This document shows positions 51,401 to 59,889 of a stretch of 64,000 nucleotides of DNA, piece by piece. The translations under genes and the position numbers were made by a program. Location of the stretch: NCBI GenBank assembly GCA_029721515.1, contig CM056563.1, forward strand, positions 15,251,954 through 15,315,953, written 5' to 3'. The notes beneath the pieces were generated by a model that saw only the letters and a list, made by a program, of their open reading frames with translations, was not told the origin of the DNA and made no database searches. The DNA comes from Synanceia verrucosa (taxonomy: Eukaryota > Chordata > Actinopteri > Perciformes > Synanceiidae). Each line of letters opens with the position of its first letter. The stretch's first letter is position 1.

Positions 51401-52429
51401 CCACTGCTGAGCGAAGCTTTTCAAAACTGAATCTCATCAAGACTGATATTGTTTAAATTAATATTCTGTCCACTTACATGTCACATAATGCCTTAAAACT
51501 AAAAAGGCATAATTTTTGATTCTTTAAACATCTGTTCGGGCACCTTTTAAGCACCGCCATTATTTCAAAAGTACCAGTTTGGCAACAGTGTTGGATAAAA
51601 CGATACCTATCTCTACGTATGGGTGACAGAGAGCAGGAGGGGATGACTCGGAGGTCTAACAGGCGTACATGCAGAGTAACTGTGTCTGTAGCTGCTAAGT
51701 TAGTTGTGTTGCGGTAAAGTTGTCTTCATTTTAAATGTTGATATAACCAGTGAGACAGCACATCATGCCATTAACCTGACCTTTGTGTTGGCTGATTAGG
51801 TCAGGCCATGTTTTGGCCATAAAATGATTGGTTGGTCGGATTATTTGTCCCACCCTTTACCACATCCTGGCTCTGATGCAGTTTTGTTGTTTGCCATCTG
51901 TAAATAGGACAGATTTTGCTGTTTTTCATTTGTTTAAATGTGGACAAAGGTCAAATCCTGAAACACCACACACCTTTCACAAGTTTGTTTTCACTTATAA
52001 CCTGTGTTTTAATACTTCGACAATATAGTGTAGATGTATTCCTTCTTGTGTGAAAGTATGAAGTAATGGTCTGACTGTGGTACAGGTTTCCTCACTCACA
52101 TGACATTAGGAAAGAAGCGTGATATAACTGTGGGGGTTTTTTTGTTGTTTTTTTTGTTTTGTTTTTTTTTTAAACATTTGGTGGCATCAGACTAAAAACA
52201 CTTAGAAGCTGAATTTTGTGTAATCAAAATATGGCACTATGGATTTGAGATGAAGAGCTGGTAAACAATCCCCCTGATGTTGCGTTCATGTGGTATCTCT
52301 GATGTATTTCTTGTTTATTTAGAGCGGCTGAAGAAAAGACACAGCATGACTCAGCGACTGCTGCCACCCAGTCTGTACCGGTTTCCCCCAAAGGCGCCGC
52401 TGATGCTCCTTCACTGCTACCTCTGGTGA

Positions 52430-52474
<45 letters not shown>

Positions 52475-55400
52475 GTGTATTTGTGTATTGCGGGGACATT
52501 ACATTGACTTACATTCATTTCCTAGACACTTCCCTTGACCCTAACCATATCCACTACGCATGTAATCCTAATCCTAACCCTGACTCAAGTCTAACCTTAC
52601 GCTAACATTAAATGTTCTCCAAGTATTCAGCCTAAAATGTAACAGTTTACATTATAGGGACCTGCATTTTGTCCCCCATAAGGATGGTGAGTCCCCACAA
52701 TGTGACTGTATGAACAAATTTATGTACCCCTAACCATAAGTAATACCCGCTCACACATACACACACAAAATCTGTGCTGTTTGCGTCTGCTCAGGTTGAG
52801 CTGACTCCAGTGGTAAAGCAGCCCCAGAAAGTCAGTGTGGATCTACAGCAGCCCTCCTCAGGTGAGAAGATAAGATATAACTTCATGTATCCCAAAGGAA
52901 ATCCTTTCACAACAGTTGCCATACACAGTAGGAAAAGTAAGGAGGAAGTTTTTTAAAAACACATACAGTGCAGAATAATGCAAAAATGCAGTATAGTGCA
53001 TGCTGTGTCTCTTTCTGTCTGTAGTCACTTTATATCATATCATTATGTTAAAAATTCAGTGACATCACTAACACAAGTAGAATCATTTTTTCCTTGAATC
53101 CACAGGTCCAGCACCAGGACCCTCTGGTCTGTCAACATGCTGGGATAGGTCAGTGAAGCTGCTAGTCTGTTATTGACTGCTCACTGTTTCAAGACTGATG
53201 TCATTTCCTCTTCCTTCCTCTTTCCCCCACAGTTCCTCTTCCTCCTCAGGTTGCCGCAGCAGAGGCATGAATAAATCTGCTATTCATCCTCCCTCCATAT
53301 CTTCATTCCCAGCAACTCCTCCACCTCTCTTTCCCTCCCCACATTTCCACTCATTCCTCACAGCTCAGCAGCCTCTCAGCAGTTATACCCCTGGATACCC
53401 TCCTCCCACGCCCATGTGGACCATCCCGAATCTCCAGGGTGCCCCCATCCCTTCCCTGTGCCCCTCTACCCCCATCCCTGCCCTCATCCCCAAGGAGTGG
53501 TACATGCACAAGAGAAGGATGAAGGAAAGGTAAAGTTTCCAAGCAGCCATGAATGTTTTGGTCCTCACTTCATTTCAAAGTGGTCTTATTGAAACTTCCC
53601 GATACTATTTTTAAGTAGCTTAATTTAGCACCATCTTATAGTATGAGAACAATATACTGATAGTAGTATGAATCACTGTATGTACCTCCTCCATCTTTAC
53701 TCAGGTCACCTCACAGAGGATCATCTCACCGTTCCTCCTCTCGTTCTAATTCAAAGTCTTCTAAGTCCAAGTCTTCTCGCTCTTACTCTCGCTCCTCAAG
53801 CCGATCCAGATCCCGGTCCAGGTCAAAAGGCAGATCAAGGTTTTTTGTGCCTTTTAATCAAGTTTTCTAAGAATTGTTCGTGTTTTTTTTTTTTTTTTTG
53901 TTTCTTCTTACCATAAATGATTCGTACAAGGGAATGGGAAATGAGATGAGATGACTCAATAATACTCCGCTGAATAGTTTTCTACATCTTTTTTCCAGGC
54001 CCCGCTCACCTTACTCCCGCCACAGAGACCACCACACCCGCTCTCGTTCCTCCCTCTCCTATAGCTATGGTTACAAACGTTCCCCCACACCGTCCTCATC
54101 ATCTTCACCTCAAGTGGGTTACCGTTCCAGGTCCCCATCAGATCACCGCAGAAACAGCCATCACAGTCGGCACCACAGAAAGTCGGCTTCGAGCAGCTCC
54201 AGCTCCAGAAGGCGAGGAGAACATGACCCGAGGGAAGTGGGAGGCTCAGGGTGGAGTTCAGCTAGTCACCTATATACTCAACACACAAATCAAAGTAGCA
54301 GCCTGGAGCCTCACAAAGAGCGCTACCTGCAGTGGAAAAGGGAGTACAAAGAGTGGTGTGATAAATATTTCAGCAGCTATGTCGGCCACTTCCACCAGCT
54401 GCCTGTTCCCCTCCTCAGTCTTCCTCCTCCTCCTCTTCATTGGGGTGACAGAGAAGGAAGTAGGAATAACTCACATGCTGACTCTCGCATCCGACCCCAA
54501 GGTAGACGCAGCAGCCAGATGGATGGCCGTTCCCCTCCATCGCAGTCGTCCAGTGACAGCCGTTCCCCTCCATCGCAGTCATCTAGTGACAGCCGTTCCC
54601 CTCCATCGCAGTCATCTAGTGACAGCCGTTCCACATCGTCTAAGTCATCCAGTGACAGTCGCTCATCTCCTTCTCGTTTGTCCAACGATAGCCGGTCCCC
54701 TCCCTCTCAGTCGTCCAGTGACGGGCGCTCCACACCATCCGAAGATGGAGCGCAACCGAGAGAGTATCAGCAGAGGAACACTGAGAAGTACAGCCGCCTG
54801 CCAATCACACGTACAAAGAGGAGTAAGGAAATGGAACGTCAGGAAAAAAGGAAAGATGACAAACAGCAAGTCACAAAGACTTTGGAGGACCCCAGCACCT
54901 TAACGCATGAGCAAAAAAGCATGAACGAACATGAGGAAGGAAGAGGAGGGGCGCCATCATGCCCTGATGCTGCAGACTCAATGGATTACTGCAGAAATGA
55001 TATGAGGAGACACAGCACTGGACCAGATACCTGCAAAGATGGCACCCCATCACAGGACAAAGCAACCGCCAATAATGCCTCTGAGTCAGCAAAAATAGTT
55101 GCAAAATCAGATGAACGTTTTGATAAAGACTATGGCGGCAAAAGTAGAGATCAGAGATATTTTGAAATAGAGAAAGGTGAGAGAAGAGGCAAACGTTTAG
55201 ATTCCAGGTGGGAGGTGGGGAGACGACACAAAGAGAAGCCCAGTAAAGCATCAGATGGGGAGGATAGACACAGATACCCTGCAGGCAGCAGAGTGTCTGA
55301 CTCAAGATCAGAGGGGAATCGAAAAAGAAAAGGAGAAGACATTGAGAGTAATTATGGGAAGACTGAAAAGAGTAAGTGCCTGAAAACTAACACTGCTGAG

Positions 55401-58239
55401 GACTCCAAAACCTGCAGGAGCAAATCCCTGAGTATGTTTGCCAGAAATAAGCCCACAACTGAGAAGAAAAAGGAGAGGCCTCTGACGGAGAAAGTCATCT
55501 GGGAGGGAGGGATGAAGGTGAAACCACAGAAAAAGATAAGCATCAACATAAACCTGGAAGGAAAAAGGAAGGAAGAGAAAACTGACAAACAGAACGTTTC
55601 TTATTTAGAGAGCATCCCAGGAAAAACAAATGAGGAAACTGAGAAGGCTGGTAATAAAGAGGAGGAGATGTCAAACACAGGAGGGACAGAAATTGAAGCA
55701 AATGAAAAGAAAGAATCCAGCAGAGACCAGGAAGGTTTGTCTGATGAAAAACTAAAAGCAGATGAAGGAGAGACAAGACAGAAACAGGAGAAAGCCACCA
55801 TCACAAATGATAAGGGCGATATGTTGATGGAAATTGCAGGACAGAAAAATAACTTCAGAGATAAGAAAGAGGACGGAGAGGAGGAGGACTTTGACTTATG
55901 GCTTAGTGCCCTCGGAAGTGTGGTGGAGGAGGAGAATAAAAACCTGGAGGATGAAAGAGAAGTCCGGATGCAGGTCAGTACCGGAGATGAGGTGCTGAAT
56001 ATGAGGGGAGGAAAGGAAGGGCAAGTGATGGGAGAGTTAGTCGCAGATATGCAGAAAAACAAAAGAAACCTGCTGAAGCCAGAGGAGGAGCTGATGGAGG
56101 GAGTGAAGAGGAGGATGAGGAGCAGCAGAAACCAGAGCCACCATGACAGACCAAACCCCACAGAGGACGACAGGAGGTCAGAACATTTCTGCTTCATTCC
56201 TAAGTTATTTATGGCCAAATTCTTCTGTTCAGATAGGAATACTTTTATACCTCAATAGCAATGTATATCTTAGTATAACATGTTTTCCAGTGTTCAATAT
56301 AGATGCATATAGTCTATATGAAATGATCACAAGGAAAATATTTTTTTCTTAACAAATGAAAAATATTTTCTCATATAATTCAGAAGCAAAATGATCAGTC
56401 TGCGAAATTTTCATTTGAAATTTTGTATATTTGTTATCATTTCTTTAGATGTGATCGCAATACTTCAATATTTGACTTCTGACTCATAAATACAGACTCA
56501 GTTTCTTTTATATACTTTGTATAGTCTATATTATCTACTCACATCTGCAACCACTTATAAAAATAGATTATATTAGATGCATAGCGATTAGCATGACAAT
56601 ACTAAAAAACTGTCATTATGTAAACACATAATATTTGGGAAATAATTTCCTGTCACAATAGCACAGAGAGGGTTTCCTCATCAGTTCTTTTAAGACAGGT
56701 TCCTTTCGGCTAACAGCCTGAAAGTCTTTTTGTAATGCAGAGATGACTTCCTATTCATAATTTAGTGTTTGTATGTTAAAACTGCAGCTATGAGGATCAT
56801 GAGGAGAAGAGGACAATGGTGAAAACTCTGGAGGAATTCACTCAGGACGAACCTGCAGACCAAGAGGACGCGCTCATCCTCATACAGGTGTGTCCATGAG
56901 CGAAGCCCATGGGTCCAGATCGTGTTAAATGTGTGCAGGGAGTGGCAATGAAACATTTGTATAAAATAAATGTGCTTTGTACAGTTTCTTTAAAGTCACT
57001 TACATTCACGCTAAAACTAAATTTTTTCTGTCTCAGGTCCCTCGCTCAAAACGGGAGAAGGAAGAGCCTGAGGAAGAAGAGCCGGATGAAGCAACGATCA
57101 AAGTTCAGAGGGATGCTCTTGAAACATTTCTGCCTGCGCCAGCTGTGCCTGAGACAGCAGAGACAACAACCAGCAGGAAAACAAAGACTGAAGAAAAGAG
57201 AGAGAGGGCAGACAGAGAGAGTTTAATCAGAAGGGTGGCTCCCTCTAGTGGCAAATCCAGAACTGCCAGCTCCTTGTGTATAGATGGAGAGAAAAGTATG
57301 GAGAAGGAGAGAGACAGAGAGAGAGAGAGGCCGAGGGATGGGCAGAAAGAGAAAAGATCAAAAGAGAGAACAAGGGAGGAAGAGAAAAGGAGCGATAGGG
57401 AGAAAGTGAGAGGGTACAGCAGCAATGTTTCGACCCAAAAGAGGAATCCCTCTTCCTCCTCCCAGTCCTCCTTTCGTTCACCGTCACATGACACAAAGAG
57501 AAGAGATGACTGCAGCAAGAGTTTGTGTTTGCCAGACGGGAAATTTACCGGTGGTCGAAACAGGGAAAGCAGTGCAACAGGCAGTGACGACATACTGCCT
57601 AATCAAAATGTCCACAAATCATGTAGAGACACGATACTGGACTCAATATTTAAAGACAAAATCCATCCCCACAGCTACTACAATCACCAAGATCCATCAG
57701 GAAACCACAGATCAGCAGAGAGCTACCATTCCCCACCAAGCCGAGGTCAGGACAGAGACCCACTGGCCTCCTGGTCAGAGCTGGTTCAGCCCAGAGCGAG
57801 CAGCCCTGCTCTGAAAGTCATGCAAAGCACGATTAAAAATGTGAATCAGGTCGAAAAAGATGAGACGAAGCTGAGAAAAAGAGAAAATCAAGACATGGTG
57901 GCTGAGAGAGGAGGAGGTAGTCGATGGGAGGAGGAAGATGATGAATCGGACAGACAGACCAAGTGGGAGGGAAGGAGAGAGCTGGAGGAAGGAGAGAAGC
58001 CCACCAGCTCCAGCAACAGCGTGAGTTCATCAGCAAGCCAGGAGAGCGACGGGACAAAAGAGAGGATGAGGAAACAAAAGACCCACAAAAAGGAGAAGAG
58101 ACGAGTCACTGTGGAGCTGCAGGAAGAAGGGGAGATGAAGAAACACAAGTACAACAAGAAGAAAAGCAGCGATAGGAGGGAAGAGGTGGACAACAAGTGC
58201 AAAGAGGAGGCTAAGCTCTGCTCAGCTACACTTTCTTGA
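42304..58239 (+). CDS. rbbp6: E3 ubiquitin-protein ligase RBBP6 (whole gene, 19 coding exons)
   Basis: The 19 exons listed separately join to 1806 residues (human: 1792). RBBP6 is a nuclear RING-type ubiquitin ligase that binds Rb and p53 and is a component of the pre-mRNA 3'-end processing machinery. Domains visible: DWNN ubiquitin-like fold at 1-80, CCHC zinc knuckle (C165, C168, H173, C178), RING/U-box-like finger (C263, C266, C278/C279, C284, C287, C300, C303), and a Pro-rich segment at about 340-600 ending PKEWYMHK. Then come an SR-rich stretch at 602-720, the KERYLQWKREYKEW motif near 753, Lys/Glu-rich low complexity, KTLEEFTQDEP..ILIQVP near 1385-1409, and a basic tail. A species-specific 11-residue repeat lies at 821-897. 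Probably constitutively expressed from a CpG promoter. Gene order after cacng3 matches human 16p12. Confidence 0.95.
42470..44108 (+). other. rbbp6: rbbp6 intron 1
   Basis: It holds a transposon-like repeat (about 43335-43645) and otherwise unremarkable AT-rich sequence. No further exon recognised. Confidence 0.8.
43335..43645. mobile_element. Possible short DNA-transposon-like repeat
   Basis: The segment opens with CAGTCTGGCCAAGCTGCCG and closes with AGCCAGACTACACTCGCAG..AAAGCCAGGCTA, giving related inverted termini (CTGGC/GCCAG). No clean target duplication was found and the family is not named. Confidence 0.3.
44109..44214 (+). CDS. rbbp6: rbbp6 exon 2
   Basis: Residues 56-90 plus two bases: EYTDDECLIPKGTSVIVRRI.., the end of the DWNN domain, near-identical to the human segment EYTDDNALIPKNSSVIVRRI. 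Acceptor ctctcaag, donor AT/gtaagt. Confidence 0.96.
44215..45732 (+). other. rbbp6: rbbp6 intron 2
   Basis: It contains a 138-bp MITE with a perfect 21-bp terminal inverted repeat (44402-44539). The remainder is non-repetitive AT-rich sequence. Confidence 0.85.
44402..44539. mobile_element. MITE with perfect 21-bp terminal inverted repeats
   Basis: TATTAAAATAATGGCCTAAG+T at 44402-44422 is the exact reverse complement of 44519-44539. The 96-bp interior is itself partly self-complementary (T-rich left, A-rich right), so the transcript could fold into a long hairpin. No coding capacity. A TA target duplication is possible but not provable here. Confidence 0.85.
45733..45781 (+). CDS. rbbp6: rbbp6 exon 3
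   Basis: 49 bases, residues 91-107 (IERTEVQPHHAFGGFKA), ending in phase 0. Acceptor ctgtttcag, donor GCA/gtacgt. Human RBBP6 has SRTEPAMATTKA here. Confidence 0.88.
45880..46070 (-). repeat. Dispersed fish repeat resembling a LINE 3' end
   Basis: TAGAATAGAATATAATGCCC followed by TTTATCGTCATTATACAG, GAAAATTG and CTTTTCAGTGCA is a word order known from a common teleost repeat whose opposite strand ends in GGGCATTCTATTCTA. The orientation call is tentative. Confidence 0.45.
46836..46940 (+). other. rbbp6: Candidate alternative terminal exon of rbbp6 with poly(A) signal
   Basis: A strong acceptor (TTTTCTCTTTGGTTTCTCAG, ending 46835) is followed by TAG, then about 80 bases and AATAAA at 46916-46921, then a T/G-rich downstream stretch. 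Spliced from exon 3 (which ends in phase 0) the message would stop at once, giving a 107-residue protein made of the DWNN domain and exon 3. Human RBBP6 has a known short DWNN-only isoform of 118 residues. The poly(A) cleavage site is estimated. Confidence 0.55.
47758..47802 (+). CDS. rbbp6: rbbp6 exon 4
   Basis: 45 bases, residues 108-122 (MNDQNSSSALPFFAK), phase 0 on both sides so skipping would keep the frame. Acceptor ccaacag, donor AAG/gtatat. Confidence 0.82.
47941..48023 (+). CDS. rbbp6: rbbp6 exon 5
   Basis: Residues 123-149 plus two bases: MANLADADVSEEDKIKVVIN.., matching human TANLAEANASEEDKIKAMM. Acceptor gcatgcag, donor AA/gtgagt. Confidence 0.95.
48230..48326 (+). CDS. rbbp6: rbbp6 exon 6 (zinc knuckle)
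   Basis: Residues 150-182. CFRCGNTGHHIKNC at 165-178 is a complete CX2CX4HX4C zinc knuckle, an RNA-binding module. Acceptor ctctgtag, donor GGG/gtaaga. Confidence 0.96.
48454..48593 (+). CDS. rbbp6: rbbp6 exon 7
   Basis: Residues 183-228 plus two bases: DKNFEAPLRIKKSTGIPRSF.. to TNCGRYAIPSID, a conserved linker between zinc knuckle and RING. Acceptor gagcag, donor AT/gtgaga. Confidence 0.95.
48594..49302 (+). other. rbbp6: rbbp6 intron 7
   Basis: 709 bases, AT-rich, with no recognisable repeat or motif. Confidence 0.8.
49303..49475 (+). CDS. rbbp6: rbbp6 exon 8 (first half of RING-like finger)
   Basis: Residues 229-286 plus one base: EAYSIGKKEKPPFVPQEE.., acidic spacer, then LLCLICHELLSDAVLIPCC and SYCDD. 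It carries C263, C266, C278, C279 and C284. Acceptor tttctgtag, donor GACT/gtaagt. Confidence 0.96.
49616..49719 (+). CDS. rbbp6: rbbp6 exon 9 (second half of RING-like finger)
   Basis: It completes C287 and codes IRTALLDSEEHVCPTC.. to FLRQ (residues 287-321), providing C300 and C303. Acceptor ttgctcag, donor CAG/gtgaat. Confidence 0.96.
49878..50045 (+). CDS. rbbp6: rbbp6 exon 10
   Basis: Residues 322-377, beginning AVDNFQKERVTKTVG (human AVNNFKNETGYTK), then Pro/Gln-rich sequence. Acceptor ccaatgcag, donor CAG/gtgaat. A second in-frame acceptor 54 bases upstream could lengthen the exon (see findings). Confidence 0.92.
50293..50456 (+). CDS. rbbp6: rbbp6 exon 11
   Basis: Residues 378-431 plus two bases, Pro/Ser/Thr-rich, low conservation (DPLLHGSQAAATPPSSQ..). 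Supported by in-phase splice sites (acceptor cttcttcag, donor AA/gtaaaa). Confidence 0.85.
50457..52322 (+). other. rbbp6: rbbp6 intron 11
   Basis: It contains a decayed hAT element (50993-51616) and a T-rich tract at 52136-52171. The remainder shows no recognisable feature. Confidence 0.85.
50993..51616 (+). mobile_element. Decayed hAT transposon with remnant of the transposase C-terminus
   Basis: An open frame at 51241-51456 codes LYPNLCIALSIVITLSVTV followed by ATAERSFSKLNLIKTD, the hAT dimerisation domain signature, ending in a stop within a truncated domain. Flanking octamers GTATAGGT (50985-50992) and GTATGGGT (51617-51624) fit an 8-bp hAT target duplication with one mismatch. The ends AGGGATGG..GGTACT and GATACCTATCTCT are loosely inverted. 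The catalytic core is absent, so the copy is dead. Confidence 0.75.
52323..52425 (+). CDS. rbbp6: rbbp6 exon 12
   Basis: Residues 432-466 (AAEEKTQHDSATAATQSVPV..). Acceptor ttgtttatttag, donor CTG/gtgagg. The donor is followed within a few bases by a (CA)n tract. Confidence 0.85.
52433..52468. repeat. (AC)n microsatellite beside the exon 12 donor
   Basis: Uninterrupted AC tract of about 36 bases beginning 7 bases into intron 12. Confidence 0.95.
52470..52760 (-). mobile_element. About 300-bp dispersed repeat with GTCCCCACA ends, copy 2 (inverted)
   Basis: Reverse complement of the repeat at 8876-9165. Shared blocks in opposite order: CATTACATTGACTTACATTC, CTAGACACTTCCCTTGACCC, TAACATTAAATGTTCTCCAA, TGTAACAGTTTACATTATAG, GACCTGCATTTTGTCCC and GTGAGTCCCCACAATGTGAC. 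Together with the AC tract it makes up nearly all of intron 12. Confidence 0.8.
52795..52861 (+). CDS. rbbp6: rbbp6 exon 13
   Basis: Residues 467-488 plus one base (VELTPVVKQPQKVSVDLQ..). Acceptor gtctgctcag, donor CAG/gtgaga. Confidence 0.85.
53106..53148 (+). CDS. rbbp6: rbbp6 exon 14
   Basis: 43 bases, residues 489-502 (GPAPGPSGLSTCWD) plus two bases. Acceptor atccacag, donor AG/gtcagt. Small, but its phase fits both neighbours. Confidence 0.78.
53233..53529 (+). CDS. rbbp6: rbbp6 exon 15
   Basis: Residues 503-601 plus two bases: Ser/Pro-rich, ending with PALIPKEWYMHKRRMKE, which matches the conserved human IPKEWYRQKRQKKE. Acceptor cccccacag, donor AG/gtaaag. Confidence 0.93.
53705..53839 (+). 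CDS. rbbp6: rbbp6 exon 16 (SR-rich)
   Basis: Residues 602-646 plus two bases, dense in Ser, Arg and Lys (SKSSKSKSSRSYSRSSSRSR..), as in the SR region of RBBP6. Acceptor tttactcag. The donor AAG/gttttt is weak, but only this site gives an in-phase join to the next exon. Confidence 0.85.
53999..56176 (+). CDS. rbbp6: rbbp6 exon 17 (large internal exon, 2178 bases)
   Basis: Residues 647-1372. It opens with SR-rich sequence (RSPYSRHRDHHTRSRSS), then the conserved KERYLQWKREYKEWCDKY near residue 753, a 7-unit 11-residue repeat (54519-54749), and a long Lys/Glu/Ser-rich unstructured part that includes the Rb- and p53-binding portions in mammals. Acceptor tttttccag, donor AG/gtcaga. Low-complexity codon use yields long spurious frames on both strands. 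Confidence 0.95.
54519..54749 (+). repeat. rbbp6: 33-bp tandem repeat, 7 units, coding 11-residue units
   Basis: The unit SDSRSPPSQSS occurs seven times in frame (residues 821-897): MDGRSPPSQSS, then three consecutive near-perfect copies or variants and KSS, RLS and EDG variants at the end. At DNA level copies 2 and 3 are nearly identical, showing recent expansion. Confidence 0.93.
56177..56787 (+). other. rbbp6: rbbp6 intron 17
   Basis: 611 bases of AT-rich sequence without a recognisable repeat. The open frame reading into it from exon 17 stops at 56258. Confidence 0.85.
56788..56887 (+). CDS. rbbp6: rbbp6 exon 18
   Basis: Residues 1373-1406: YEDHEEKRTMVKTLEEF.. to ALILIQ, aligning with human KRTVIKTMEEYNND..VIIMIQ. 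Acceptor aactgcag, donor CAG/gtgtgt. Confidence 0.95.
57037..58239 (+). CDS. rbbp6: rbbp6 exon 19 (terminal coding exon)
   Basis: Residues 1407-1806, starting VPRSKREKEEPEEEEPDE (human VPQSKWDKDDFESEEED). A long charged, unstructured part follows, then SSSNSVSSSASQESDGTK, a Lys-rich tail (EMKKHKYNKKKSSDRR) and TGA at 58237-58239. It matches the basic C-terminus of the family. Acceptor ctgtctcag. Confidence 0.96.
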   Translation, partial: VPRSKREKEEPEEEEPDEATIKVQRDALETFLPAPAVPETAETTTSRKTKTEEKRERADRESLIRRVAPSSGKSRTASSLCIDGEKSMEKERDRERERPRDGQKEKRSKERTREEEKRSDREKVRGYSSNVSTQKRNPSSSSQSSFRSPSHDTKRRDDCSKSLCLPDGKFTGGRNRESSATGSDDILPNQNVHKSCRDTILDSIFKDKIHPHSYYNHQDPSGNHRSAESYHSPPSRGQDRDPLASWSELVQPRASSPALKVMQSTIKNVNQVEKDETKLRKRENQDMVAERGGGSRWEEEDDESDRQTKWEGRRELEEGEKPTSSSNSVSSSASQESDGTKERMRKQKTHKKEKRRVTVELQEEGEMKKHKYNKKKSSDRREEVDNKCKEEAKLCSATLS

Positions 58240-59660
58240 CTCCCCTACAAGAAAAAAAAATAATTTGAATATTTTTTTCCTTTTTCTATCCAAAAAGTAC
58301 CTGGATTTATTTTTTTTTTAACTTGATTTTATTTTCCCAGGATACTTAAGAAATTTCATATCAAATAGGCATCATCTAAAGAAGAAGTGAACAAATGTGT
58401 TGGAAAAGGACTTTATAGTCAGTAAAGCAAAATTAATTATAATTTATGTGAATGAAAACAAATATTAAACCTTGGACCTCTTGAATAATGTAAAGTTCAA
58501 GGACATTTGCACATGCTCTATTCTTGCTCAGGACTGCCACCCGCTATGACTTCTATGCTGAACCTGCACTGTTACAGCTTATAATCTAAAATTTTGACAA
58601 GAGGTCAGTCATAGATGATTTGATTTGACTCACACAGAAGCACAGGAGTGCATGTAGAGGATTATTGAAAAGATTTTGTGATTCATTTGAAACATGCTGT
58701 CAATATTTATTATTTGAACCTTTGTGTTGCATTTTGTAAATGTTTAATTCTGCTGGATGGATGAATAATTTATCAGAGACAAGTTTAGTTTTTTCCAGTT
58801 TTGAAGGAAATATAAAGAAACATCCATAAAATGTTGTTTGTTCTGTCTGCTTTTTTGCTGCTGTTACACTTTAGAAAGTTAGTAATAGCTTGTTATTTCT
58901 AATTTTAAAAATAAGTCAATTCTTTGAGCGCATCACTTAGTGGGCAACAAAACATGGTGTACATTTCAGCCAACTTTATTAAAGCCTAAAGACCCTTTTG
59001 ACAAGGGTAAATAGCACAGAATACTAACATGTCAGCATTGTCAACAGCAGCAGACACACCTCTCCTTAAATACACTTGGTTTTTATTTTGCTTCACAATT
59101 TGCTTATGCATCACAGATTTAAATATATTAAAGACAAAATGTGGTGTGGTCAAGGCACTCTCATGGGTAACCATAGTGGATAATATGTGCGCTATGATGT
59201 CATCAACAATTTGCTTTTATGAATCACATCCAACACATACTGGGATCAAATCGTAATGTAGGCCTGCGTTTAGTGGTTTCCTACCTGCTGGACTTGTAAG
59301 ATGTTAAACAAATTCACACAACTTCCATATCTTGTTTTATTGTAAAACTGCATGAAGATTGTAATCGTCAAACTAATAATAATAACAAATGTCAGATAAA
59401 TGTATATAGCTCTTTGTAAATAGGCTCACTCAAGTATAGGCTACATCAGGTTCTGTCTTATCTCTTCAAGTCTTTAATAATGGTGCAAGGCACATCCTTA
59501 TCACCGCAATCAAATTAATAAAATTCTAGGACCGTTTTAACTCACTGAGTCCACTGTTATCATAGATGGGTAAAAATAAATTGACTCTTGACAGAACAGC
59601 TTGTGCTTCATTTGCCTCATTTTACTCTTTTGTAGTTTTTGTTTAATTTTAGTCAATAAA
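58240..59660 (+). other. rbbp6: rbbp6 3' untranslated region (approximate)
   Basis: No coding frame continues. Candidate polyadenylation hexamers: ATTAAA 58464-58469, AATAAA 59575-59580 and AATAAA 59655-59660. Which is used cannot be told from sequence. Confidence 0.45.
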
Positions 59661-59889
59661 AAAAAATACTAATGCACTCAGTATTCTTTGTAAATATGGT
59701 TGTTAATCCCAAACTCTGTCTGTAGCTCTGAGTTGAACTAATCTTTACATATAATCTATAATCTTTTACATATATACACACAGTAAAGCAGTGTAACCCA
59801 GTTCAGACCAAAGGCTGTGTGACTATAGGCCTTCAAAACTACTAAATTCAACTACACAGGAGGAACTTTTATTCTGAAATGTTTTCGTG

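Noticed and set aside
53668..53916. 82-codon + frame over rbbp6 exon 16
   Set aside because: Out-of-frame reading of the SR-rich exon; splice phases exclude it.
54067..54903. Open frame of 278 codons on the + strand overlapping rbbp6 exon 17
   Set aside because: It is the +1 reading of the SR-coding and 33-bp repeat region; its repeats (PLHRSHLVTAV type) are the repeat read out of frame, and the true frame is fixed by splice phase and homology.
55601..56218. Antisense frame of 205 codons, Ser/Phe/Leu-rich
   Set aside because: Complement of the Lys/Glu-rich rbbp6 exon 17; composition is what antisense of GAR/AAR codons gives.
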